From the NCBI RefSeq assembly GCF_001598915.1, contig NZ_BDAP01000001.1, positions 1,364,001 through 1,428,000 on the forward strand: 64,000 nt of DNA, in the 5' to 3' direction. A program made the position numbers and the translations under genes. Positions 8,781-16,319 of this stretch are shown here, piece after piece. Position 1 is the stretch's first letter. Every line of letters starts with the position of its first letter. The notes beneath the pieces are model-generated. The model did not search any database, was not told where the DNA came from, and saw only the letters and a list, made by a program, of their open reading frames with translations. This stretch comes from Williamsia muralis NBRC 105860. Its GTDB lineage: Bacteria > Actinomycetota > Actinomycetes > Mycobacteriales > Mycobacteriaceae.

Positions 8781-9068
8781 GCTCGGTCTGCGGGGCGAGC
8801 GTCTGCGGGTTTCGTGGGCGGGTGAGGTTGGCCGCTCGAGTCTCTGGTGGACGCTCGGTCTGTAGCGCGAGCGGCTCCGAGTTCGGTGAGCTGGGTCCGG
8901 GGGTCGCTCGGGGTTCTGGCGAACGCGCGGTCCGTGGGACGAGCTTCCTCAAGTTTGGCGAGCGCGATGCGGAGGCCGCGCACCGTACTGGCCAACGCTC
9001 GGTCTACGGCGCGAGCAACCTCCAGGACTGCGAGCGAGCTGGAACGCCAGATAGCGTAGCCGCGTCAG
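8781..9068. repeat. Imperfect 72-bp tandem repeat, four units
   Basis: Units begin at 8781, 8853, 8925 and 8997, exactly 72 bases apart. Each opens with a variant of GCTCGGTCTGTAGCGCGAGC and diverges more in its second half. 72 is a multiple of three, and the minus strand stays open through all four units and on into the aldehyde dehydrogenase frame. That reading gives 24-residue units built around A-R-x-x-D-R-A. The plus strand is also open. No ribosome site supports translation of either. It may be a decayed coding repeat or a structural DNA repeat. Confidence 0.7.
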
Positions 9069-9193
9069 CTCGCACATGACCACCCGAAACGCGCTGTCCA
9101 GAAACAAGTTTGCGGCCAGCACTTGCCAACTCCGGCTCCGAGTGTCACTCTGGGAAACATGACTACAGGAAAGGCGGATCCCGCCACCGTCGC

Positions 9194-10405
9194 GTGAGCG
9201 CCGCATTTGGGTCCTCGGTTCTTGACCGCCGAGCGCCGCAAGACCACCATTCTCAGTTTGATCTCGAGCATTCCCGCACCATCGCTGACATTCACGCAGC
9301 GTGGCTTGCGCATGCACTGACCACCGGGCCTAGCGACCGAAGTTCCGCGGAAACCGCTGTGGCACAGCTGTATCGGCTGGCTGACCGTCCGGAACCCGAC
9401 TTCGTCTGGGTACCGTCACCGCCCGCGGGCGCCGACTTGATCATCTCCGAAGGTCTCGCGTCATCGGTGCCGGTCGTCCACGGCATGCGGCAGTCCGCAC
9501 ATTCTGACGTTGCAGCGGTGATTACCAGGTCGAAAGCGCGGATGCTGGCGCGAATCGATCCGCACCGTCGCTCGAATCGCTTCGGATGGTGGCGGGCTCC
9601 GGTTCCGCCGCCGGATCGCAACCCGGGGCCGAGGGTGAGAGTGCGTCGGGAAATACGGGATTCGTTACACACTAGTGTTTCTGATGGTATTGCCGCTGCT
9701 ATACGCGCCCTCACGCCACCGATCGCCGGCTACGTCACCTGGTACGGGCAGCACGAAGCCCCCTGGCTCGCGCACTGCATTGCCGGTCGACAACTCGGGC
9801 TGTCCAGGTATTCGCAGGAAGACACCGAGATCCTCGACATCAACTGCGCGTTGGCGCGAGCGACGGGATGGTGGTGGCCATTTGACGACGTCTGTGTCAT
9901 GGCCGAGCGACCCGCAACTATGCACACCGAACCCACCCCGGACGCGAGGTTCGGCCAACGGCGCCTTCACCATGACGAAGCGCCAGCCATCCAATTCGCC
10001 GATCGGAAAGCACTTTACGTGCTCCATGGCACTGTCGTTCCCGAATGGGTGATGCATGATCCGACCGTTGAACGTATCGCTCGCGAACGCAATGTAGAAG
10101 TCCGTCGGTGCGCGATCGAGCGCCTCGGCTGGGATGTCTACATCTCGGAAGCTGGGATGACACTGATCGATCAGGCCGATGACCCTGGGAACGTCGATGG
10201 CACCTTGGCGCTGTATGCAACTCCACCAAATGTGCGCCGAGGCGGACGAATACTGCTGGTTCTCAATGGTTCCCGGGAACGCGATGGTACCCGCCGACGG
10301 TACGGGCTTCCCGTGCCCGATGGGATGTCCTCTGCACTCGACGCCGCCGGCTGGACCTACGGCGTTAGCGGCGACGACTACTCGCGGCTCGTCCGCCGCA
10401 CCTGA
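9194..10405 (+). CDS. DUF6745-type protein of unknown function
   Basis: About 403 aa from GTG 9194. It has the layout I associate with DUF6745 proteins of actinobacteria: an N-terminal helix (WLAHALTTGPSDR), a YRLADRPEPDFVWVPSPPAG segment shortened here to its EPDFVWVPSP core, a middle FDDVCVMAERP motif, VPEWVMHDPTVERI, NVEVRRCAIERLGWD, and a C-terminal RDGTRRRYGLPVP block. No signal peptide, membrane segment or catalytic motif is evident. The start is uncertain: the frame is open from 9110 and an ATG in another frame at 9159 opens a 12-codon frame that ends right where this one begins. It is followed 43 bases later by another unknown gene on the same strand. Confidence 0.6.
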   Translation: MSAAFGSSVLDRRAPQDHHSQFDLEHSRTIADIHAAWLAHALTTGPSDRSSAETAVAQLYRLADRPEPDFVWVPSPPAGADLIISEGLASSVPVVHGMRQSAHSDVAAVITRSKARMLARIDPHRRSNRFGWWRAPVPPPDRNPGPRVRVRREIRDSLHTSVSDGIAAAIRALTPPIAGYVTWYGQHEAPWLAHCIAGRQLGLSRYSQEDTEILDINCALARATGWWWPFDDVCVMAERPATMHTEPTPDARFGQRRLHHDEAPAIQFADRKALYVLHGTVVPEWVMHDPTVERIARERNVEVRRCAIERLGWDVYISEAGMTLIDQADDPGNVDGTLALYATPPNVRRGGRILLVLNGSRERDGTRRRYGLPVPDGMSSALDAAGWTYGVSGDDYSRLVRRT

Positions 10406-10448
10406 AAACCCTCCAACAGAATCTAAACCACAACCACAAGGTGATCAC

Positions 10449-10937
10449 ATGAACTCCACCATGACCCTGTCCGATCTCACCGCGCTCTCAGGCCTCGAGG
10501 TCTTCGACTACCTCGACACCGAGATGTCGATTCCCGTCGTAGACGGACTCCAAGCGCAGGGCGACCTTCTCGTCACTCCCGCCGACATCTTGCCGATGGT
10601 CACGTCCTACCCGAATACACGTCCCGAACCGGTTTCACGGGCGGGAATTGAACTGCTGCGCAGCGCAGCCGGCGGAAACCCGCACAGCCTTGTCTCCGAA
10701 GCAGGCCACTGTATGTGGATGGCGCACGTAATCGATCCGAGAGGTCTGGCGCTCGGCATCCTCGACACTGACGTGGTCGCGTACCTCATTCATCCCGAGC
10801 ACGGAGCCACGGGGATTGCCCCTGGTCGTTACGTGATCGGGCGACAGCAGGAGTTCGACATGACTGTTCGTCGGACACCGCCGGCCTGGACGACGAGCGA
10901 TTCCCTCTGGGGGAGTGGGCGGCTCGTCGCTGACTGA
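10449..10937 (+). CDS. Conserved-looking hypothetical protein next to DUF6745 gene
   Basis: 162 aa, soluble, not recognised. The start is well set by AAGGTGA eight bases before ATG 10449. It begins with a low-complexity Thr/Leu helix (TMTLSDLTALSGLEVFDYL) and has a single WMAH motif near the centre. It lies 43 bases behind the DUF6745 gene, so the two are probably co-transcribed and may act together. A strong hairpin follows 32 bases after its stop. Confidence 0.6.
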   Translation: MNSTMTLSDLTALSGLEVFDYLDTEMSIPVVDGLQAQGDLLVTPADILPMVTSYPNTRPEPVSRAGIELLRSAAGGNPHSLVSEAGHCMWMAHVIDPRGLALGILDTDVVAYLIHPEHGATGIAPGRYVIGRQQEFDMTVRRTPPAWTTSDSLWGSGRLVAD

Positions 10938-10969
10938 CGCCCGATGCCCGGTGGTGCTAACACCGAATG

Positions 10970-11001
10970 CCGGCCAGCGACAATATGTTGTCGCTGGCCG
11001 G
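10970..11001 (+). terminator. Strong hairpin, likely terminator
   Basis: Perfect 14-bp stem: CCGGCCAGCGACAA (10970-10983) pairs with TTGTCGCTGGCCGG (10988-11001) around a TATG loop. It is 32 bases after the stop of the preceding gene. There is no T-run, so it is either a high-G+C style terminator or a processing/stability hairpin. Confidence 0.6.
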
Positions 11002-11083
11002 TATCGAACGCCTCGTTCCAATGTCGTGCAACTCGATCGCCAGTCCGAGTCTCCTCCGAGTCGGCATGCAAGACTTGGCACTC

Positions 11084-11581
11084 ATGACCCGTCAAAGAAC
11101 GCATGCGCTAGCCCGAATCACTGGTCATGCTGCGTGGTGGGTGTTCGTGGTCGGAACGTTGGTGGCCGGCGGCATCACCTGGCTGGGCATCGATCAGGAC
11201 TACTACCGTCCGTTCATTCCCTCATCGGACGAGTGGACGGCATACACCCCGTTGACGGACGAGACGTTCGTGGGAGCGGACTATGTTGATGTCGCCATGT
11301 TGTATTCGTACGACAGATGGACTAACGGCGAAATGCTCTCTGCTTTGGCCTTTGTGGTGGTCTTGATTGCAGCTGTGGTTGAGGCGGTTTCAGCTGGTCG
11401 ATTGCGGCAAGGTGTCGTCACGGTGCTCGCGCCCTGCGCTGCTCTGGGGCTGCTGGTGATCGCGACCCCCGGCACCATTGACGATTCCGGGCTTGAGTTA
11501 GGCACCGCAGTGTTCTTGATTCTGGCAGCAGTCGCCGTACGCGAGGTGTGGGCCCGCGGTTTCGCCCCTCGGTCCGTCTGA
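11084..11581 (+). CDS. Small multi-pass membrane protein, unknown
   Basis: 165 aa from ATG 11084. It has a first hydrophobic helix WWVFVVGTLVAGGITWLGI near residues 15-35, an external loop of about 50 residues rich in D/T/Y, then three close hydrophobic segments (ALAFVVVLIAAVVEAV, VVTVLAPCAALGLLVIA, AVFLILAAVAVREVW). Four membrane passes with both ends inside are likely. No family recognised. The start is not firmly set: the frame is open from 10967 but begins inside the hairpin, and no clear ribosome site precedes either start. Confidence 0.5.
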   Translation: MTRQRTHALARITGHAAWWVFVVGTLVAGGITWLGIDQDYYRPFIPSSDEWTAYTPLTDETFVGADYVDVAMLYSYDRWTNGEMLSALAFVVVLIAAVVEAVSAGRLRQGVVTVLAPCAALGLLVIATPGTIDDSGLELGTAVFLILAAVAVREVWARGFAPRSV

Positions 11582-11885
11582 GCGCGCAGAACCGCTCGAA
11601 CTACGAACCACTCGAAACCGCGTCTGACTGCCGCCGCAGCGTAGTTTTCGAACTAGCCGATCGGCCGCTTCCTCGAACTCCACAGACCACATAAATGTGG
11701 TGCTGCTCAACAACGCGACAACCACAACCCGCAGTTATCGACACTCCCACAACTAACGCGTTTAAAGGGTCGAGAGCCAACTGCAAGCGCTCGGAATGCT
11801 TCAACCGCGGGTGAGGGTGCCCCGGCTGTCAGTCCATGGAACCGCGGTCTGGCCGTGGGCGTCAGAGAGCCGGGGGGTGGTGCAC
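11582..11885. other. Intergenic stretch with a decayed copy of the OPT-linked small gene
   Basis: No intact gene. Bases 11691-11755 resemble 12225-12290, the 3' part of the small membrane gene at 12219-12407 (shared blocks around GTGGTGCTGCTCAACA and ACCCGCA). On the minus strand this gives VVGV and then, after a one-base shift, VVVALLSSTTF, matching the small protein's tail. It is best read as a broken, frameshifted duplicate. Confidence 0.45.
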
Positions 11886-12146
11886 ATGACCGGTGCAGTC
11901 AGTAAATCGTGGGCGTCTCGCGCCGCGCGGACGGTTGGCGGCGTTGTTGTGGGTGTCGGGGTGTGGATACTGGTGGCGTTGGTCATGTACTTCACGCCCG
12001 TGCTGTGGCTCTTCGGCCCAGCATTGGCCAGCTTGACCTGCGTGTCCGGCGGAGCGTGGGGCTACCGCATCTACGAAAAAGACGATGTTGCCGTTGGATT
12101 CATGCTGGTCGGCATACTGGGCTTCGTGGTGGTCAGCAGTATGTGA
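11886..12146 (+). CDS. Small membrane protein, unknown
   Basis: 86 aa from ATG 11886, with a G-rich run (GGGGGGTGG) a few bases upstream. It has a basic N-terminus (SRAARTVGG) followed by two or three hydrophobic segments: VVVGVGVWILVALVMYF, VLWLFGPALASLTCVSGGAW and VAVGFMLVGILGFVVVSSM. Three passes are likely. No domain or motif points to function. It is convergent with the leftward small gene after the OPT transporter. Confidence 0.5.
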   Translation: MTGAVSKSWASRAARTVGGVVVGVGVWILVALVMYFTPVLWLFGPALASLTCVSGGAWGYRIYEKDDVAVGFMLVGILGFVVVSSM

Positions 12147-12218
12147 CTGCCAAGCCTCCTTTAGTGAAGCAGGATGGCCTGTGCAAGCAGTCCTATCGCG
12201 TCTCCGACTCCGAGGTTC

Positions 12219-12407
12219 TCACGCAAACGTGGTGCTACTCAACACCGCAACAACAACACCCGCAACCACCAACACACCCACAACCGTGGCCATGATCCAG
12301 GCCAGTCGGCGCCGATGTTTGGTGGCAGCGTTGATGCCGACTCCGATGCCGACCAGGATCGCCATCGAATACAACGAGATACCGAGTGTCAGTGCTGCGG
12401 GGGAAAT
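12219..12407 (-). CDS. 62-aa two-pass membrane protein, possible ATT start
   Basis: An open frame just downstream of the OPT transporter that uses none of ATG, GTG or TTG at its best-placed start. Reading from ATT 12407 gives 62 aa: a first helix ALTLGISLYSMAILVGIGVG, a basic loop (KHRRR), and a second helix of the type WIMATVVGVLVVAGVVVAVL. The G-rich site GGTGAGG lies about 5 bases before the ATT and overlaps the OPT stop, as expected for coupled translation. In-frame TTG (12374) and ATG (12365) are alternatives but would cut into the first helix. A frameshifted relic copy at 11691-11755 suggests the sequence was once a real gene elsewhere. Function unknown. Confidence 0.5.
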   Translation of the reverse strand: MSPAALTLGISLYSMAILVGIGVGINAATKHRRRLAWIMATVVGVLVVAGVVVAVLSSTTFA

Positions 12408-12414
12408 GGCGCCC

Positions 12415-14430
12415 TCACCCCTTGTCCAGCTTGACTGATTCGCCCTCGGCCGGCTTCGCCGCGATCTGCTGGGTCTTCTTGTACAGCCACGCGATAACGG
12501 CGACGAAGACGATCACACCGAGGTACTCGGAGATTTTCTCGAATCCGCTGCCGACAATGGCGAGTGGGCTCTCGTCGTCGGTTGCGGCAACGATGCCGGC
12601 GAACACCACACCGAAGAGGCTCTCACCGACGATGAGTCCGGTGGCCAACAGGACGCCCATGCGCTTCTTGCGTTCCACCTCGACGCCGGACTTCTCGGCC
12701 CACTTGTTGTAGAAGGTGCCGAGGATGGCGCCGATCGGGATGACCAGCGTCAGCGAGATGGGGAGGTACATACCCATACCCACGGCCAGCGGCGGCAGAC
12801 GGAACTTGCTGTTGGTCGTCCGGGTCAGCACCTCGTCGACAACGATGATGCCGATACCGATGAGCGCACCGACACCGATCAGGTTCCAGTCCAGGTCGGA
12901 ACCGAACACGCCCTTGGCGAGTGAGGAGATCAGTGCGGCCTGCGGCGCTGCGAGCGCGTCTTCGCCCGCGCCGGGTGCTCCGACGAAACCGAAGGCCGTC
13001 TGCATCAGCTGCAGGATCGGCGGGATCACGGCGGAACCGAACAGCACACCGATCACCAACGCCACCTGCTGCTTCCACGGCGTTGCACCCACGAGCTGGC
13101 CGGTCTTGAGGTCTTGAAGATTGTCGTTAGAGATGGTCGCGACACCGAAGATCACCGCCGTCGTGAACAGCGTGAATGCAATCAATGCGGTGTTCTGGGC
13201 GTCTGTGGCATCGCCGTACACCATCTTGATGAGCAGGGCGGCGATGAGAACAACAAGAATTCCGACGCCGGAAATCGGGCTGTTGGACGACCCGATGAGG
13301 CCGGCCATATAACCACAGACCGCCGCGACCACGAGCCCGATCACGAACACCAAAATGATGCTGACAGCAATGATTCCGGTGGCCGTGCCGTGCAATGCCG
13401 TGTTGTGCACAAAGTCCCAGAGGAGTAGCCCGATCGGGATCAGGGCCACCACGATGACGAGCCCGACGTAGGTGATGGGGATGTCCTGCTCGGTCAGCTC
13501 GACCGACGACCCTTTACGGCGACTGCTGGCCGACACCATCGCTGTCTTGATGCCCTTGATGATCGGGCCGATGATCTTGAGCAAAGTCCAGATCGCGGCG
13601 ACCGCGATGGCTCCGGCGCCCACGAACCGGACGTCGGACGAGAAGATGCTGCTGACCCCGTCGAGCAGAGCCTCGCCCGCGGGCAGGTTTCCGTTGCTCT
13701 GGATGGGCAGGATGATGCCGAACGAGATGACCAGGCCGATGAGCATCGCGATACCGACTGTCAGTCCGACCAGATGGCCCACGCCGATCAGGGCCAGCGA
13801 CAAGCTGGCGCCCCACATCGTCCCGCCCGCACCGACTTTGACCGCGCCGGCCAACGAGTTGCTGATGAGTTTGAGGTTCGCGAGAAGGTTGAACGCAGCG
13901 GCAACCACCGACCCGATCAGAATGATCCGCAGCCCGCCCCTGTTCTCTTCGGCGCCCTGGGTGGTGTCGCCCACCCGCAGAACCTCGGCAGCCGCCACCC
14001 CCTCGGGATAGGGCAGATCAGATCCCGTCACCAACGCTCGGCGCAGCGGGATCGAGTACATGACGCCGAGGATGCCGCCGATGGCGCACACCGCCACCGT
14101 GATCCAGTACGGGAAGCCGGTCCACCAGCCGACCATGATCAAGCCGGGCAGCACAAAGATGATGGCCGAGAGAGTGCCCGCGGCCGATGCAATGGTCTGC
14201 ACGATGTTGTTCTCGACAACGGTGTGGTTCGCGAAATAGCGCAGGATGCTCATCGAGATGACGGCCGCGGGGATCGCCGTGGCAAAGGTAAGACCCACCT
14301 TCAAGCCGAGATACACGTTGGCGGCCGTGAACACGAGGGTGATCAGCCCGCCCAGGATGATCCCCCGGACGGTCAGTTCCCGCAGCCCGGGCGACTTCTT
14401 GTCCGTTGCGGTTGCGTCCTCTGTGGACAT
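12415..14430 (-). CDS. OPT-family oligopeptide (or metal-chelate) transporter
   Basis: 671 aa, typical of prokaryotic OPT proteins. About 15 hydrophobic segments are seen. The N-terminal helix carries the family signature GLKVGLTFATAIPAAVI, and SDLPYPEGVAAAEVLRVG, abbreviated here as the conserved PYPEGVA core, marks the substrate region. It imports oligopeptides or metal-siderophore-type chelates by proton symport; the substrate is not set. The start at 14430 is preferred over 14445 because GAGGGG lies about 6 bases upstream. It is followed by the 62-aa membrane gene, probably in one transcript. Confidence 0.9.
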   Translation of the reverse strand: MSTEDATATDKKSPGLRELTVRGIILGGLITLVFTAANVYLGLKVGLTFATAIPAAVISMSILRYFANHTVVENNIVQTIASAAGTLSAIIFVLPGLIMVGWWTGFPYWITVAVCAIGGILGVMYSIPLRRALVTGSDLPYPEGVAAAEVLRVGDTTQGAEENRGGLRIILIGSVVAAAFNLLANLKLISNSLAGAVKVGAGGTMWGASLSLALIGVGHLVGLTVGIAMLIGLVISFGIILPIQSNGNLPAGEALLDGVSSIFSSDVRFVGAGAIAVAAIWTLLKIIGPIIKGIKTAMVSASSRRKGSSVELTEQDIPITYVGLVIVVALIPIGLLLWDFVHNTALHGTATGIIAVSIILVFVIGLVVAAVCGYMAGLIGSSNSPISGVGILVVLIAALLIKMVYGDATDAQNTALIAFTLFTTAVIFGVATISNDNLQDLKTGQLVGATPWKQQVALVIGVLFGSAVIPPILQLMQTAFGFVGAPGAGEDALAAPQAALISSLAKGVFGSDLDWNLIGVGALIGIGIIVVDEVLTRTTNSKFRLPPLAVGMGMYLPISLTLVIPIGAILGTFYNKWAEKSGVEVERKKRMGVLLATGLIVGESLFGVVFAGIVAATDDESPLAIVGSGFEKISEYLGVIVFVAVIAWLYKKTQQIAAKPAEGESVKLDKG

Positions 14431-14662
14431 GTTGCTACCCCTCATCTTGAACGGGTCTGGTGATCATTAGCCGCCGAAACAAAAGCATCGTTGACCGTGA
14501 CACTGTAATCCCGAACCCGCGGCTGCGAACCACCTGTCGGCGAAAACCCCGCAGGCATCAAGAACGTGCTGGTTGAACGGCCCGGCCCGTGCTCGTCAGA
14601 GATCGGACGCTGCGTCTTTAGAAACGGTCCCGGAGCGTGGTTCTGCTGGTAGTTTCCGCAAG

Positions 14663-15955
14663 ATGGGACCCACCGTCGCACGCCTGGCCCGCCTGTTCCC
14701 GAGCATTCTGCTGGTGGCGGTCCTCGTCGCCGCAGCGGGGTTCTCCGGCGCCGGAGGTGCAGGTGCGGCACCGGGCTTCTATCAGCCACCCGGCGACATC
14801 CCCGACCGCCCTGGGATTGTCTTGCGGACCGAGCCGTCGCCGCTGGCGTTCAGCATCCCCGCAGGCGGCGGCGCGTTCCCAGCTACCGGCACCCGCCTGA
14901 TGTACAGCAGCACCGACCTCAACGGTGCGCCCATCGCTGTGACCGGCACGTACTTCGAGCCGGCCGCTGCGTGGAACAAGCCCGGGCCCCGCCCGATCAT
15001 CAGCATGGCCGTCGGCACCCACGGCCAGGGCGATCAGTGCGCGCCGTCGCGTCTGTTCAACTCCGTCATCTCCTACGGTGGCGGACTCGACGTGATGGTG
15101 CAGTACGAGATCGCCGCGGTATACGCGGCGGTTGCCCAGGGCATCGGCGTGGTCGTCACCGATTACCAGGGTCTGGGCACCCCGGCCGTGCACGGCTACC
15201 TCAACCGGGTGGCGCAAGCGCACGCAGTTCTCGACGCCGCCCGCGCAGCCATCGACCTCAAGTCCCTGCCCGCCGACACCCCGGTCGGCATGTGGGGCTA
15301 TTCGCAGGGCGGGGGAGCGGTGGCCGGTGCCGCCGAGTTCCAGGCTTCTTATGCGCCCGAACTCAACGTTCGCGGCACCTACGCCGGCGCACCACCTGTT
15401 GATCCCCTGAAGACCCTGGGCCTCGCCGAGGGCGGAATCCTCACCGGCGCAGTCGGATACGCTTTAAACGGCGTGTACAACGATTACCCGTCGGCGAGGC
15501 CCGAACTCGATCGACTGATCAACCCGGCAGGCAAGGCGCTGATGCGCGACACGGCAAATCAATGCGTTCCGGAGACGTTGGCGCGCTACGCATTCCAGCG
15601 AACCAGTCAATGGACCACCAGTGGCCGACCACTCGCCGAGGTCGCGACGGACAACCCAGTTCTGAAATCGGTCTTCGATCAACAGCGTATCGGCACGCTC
15701 ACACCCCAGGCGCCCATCCTCATCGTCGCCTCCGACAACGATGACGTGGTTCCGTGGAGCACATCGAGGGACGTCGCTCGCGAGTGGTGCGGCCGCGGCG
15801 CCACCGTCCAGTTCACCACCTTCCCGCTGCCGCCGATTCTTCCCGGTACGGCCGCGGCGCACGGCATTCCAGAGTTCTTCGGCATCCCGACCGCGTTGGG
15901 TTGGATGATCGACAGATTCAACGCAGTGCCGCAGCCACGGTGCGTCATCGCTTGA
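14663..15955 (+). CDS. Secreted lipase, LIP family
   Basis: 430 aa with a clear signal peptide: basic VARLAR, hydrophobic FPSILLVAVLVAAAGF, then a small-residue region ending near GAGAAPGFYQ, where cleavage is likely around residues 35-37. The catalytic triad is visible: Ser214 in GYSQGG, an Asp in ASDNDDVVP (about 358-361) and His400 in AHGIPE. This is the secretory lipase family typified by Candida lipase A, many copies of which occur in mycolata. It should hydrolyse triglycerides or esters outside the cell. ATG 14663 starts exactly at the signal peptide; the open frame back to 14573 is antisense-like filler. It is divergent from OPT across 232 bases. Confidence 0.88.
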   Translation: MGPTVARLARLFPSILLVAVLVAAAGFSGAGGAGAAPGFYQPPGDIPDRPGIVLRTEPSPLAFSIPAGGGAFPATGTRLMYSSTDLNGAPIAVTGTYFEPAAAWNKPGPRPIISMAVGTHGQGDQCAPSRLFNSVISYGGGLDVMVQYEIAAVYAAVAQGIGVVVTDYQGLGTPAVHGYLNRVAQAHAVLDAARAAIDLKSLPADTPVGMWGYSQGGGAVAGAAEFQASYAPELNVRGTYAGAPPVDPLKTLGLAEGGILTGAVGYALNGVYNDYPSARPELDRLINPAGKALMRDTANQCVPETLARYAFQRTSQWTTSGRPLAEVATDNPVLKSVFDQQRIGTLTPQAPILIVASDNDDVVPWSTSRDVAREWCGRGATVQFTTFPLPPILPGTAAAHGIPEFFGIPTALGWMIDRFNAVPQPRCVIA

Positions 15956-16319
15956 TGTTCGTGGAACCGCCGCAGTAAACGAATTGGCCAGGCCAAACCC
16001 ATGTCGTGGATTCGGCAGTCGGTCGGCTGACAAACGACAGATTGTCCAGATTGAGCCGGGTGTGTGACGGCCTATTAGGAGGCCAGTTGTATCGAATTCG
16101 AGGCAACTGGAATCTTATTCCAGGCAACCTGTCACCACCTCTGATCTGGTGTTCTGCGTAGTCAGATGCAGACCCGGACATATCGGATAAAGGTCACAAG
16201 TGTCATTTACCATGATCAATGAATGGTCAATTTTAAGAAATCTCAAGTTGTCCGGATAGTTACTTGATTTTCGTATTGAAAAGACCATGCAATTCATTTG
16301 ATTTTCGTATGGTGGCCTC
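15956..16319. promoter_or_regulatory. AT-richer promoter region of narGHJIK
   Basis: 364 bases without a gene, clearly more AT-rich than its flanks near 16190-16315. It contains a short palindrome TTGGCCAGGCCAA (15984-15996), an inverted repeat CCAGTTG/CAACTGG (16083-16089 and 16104-16110) overlapping TGGAATCTTATTCCA (16108-16122), and two direct copies of TTGATTTTCGTAT (16264-16276 and 16298-16310) ending 9 bases before the narG start. I see no perfect FNR-type TTGAT-N4-ATCAA site. The direct repeats are the best operator candidate. Confidence 0.5.

Noticed and set aside
8615-8995. N-terminal extension giving a 611-residue aldehyde dehydrogenase
   Set aside because: The added part is the 72-bp repeat translation and crosses the operator; ALDH length and ribosome site fit 8614.
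15984-15996. TTGGCCAGGCCAA as terminator of the lipase gene
   Set aside because: Only a six-base stem around one base; too short to call.
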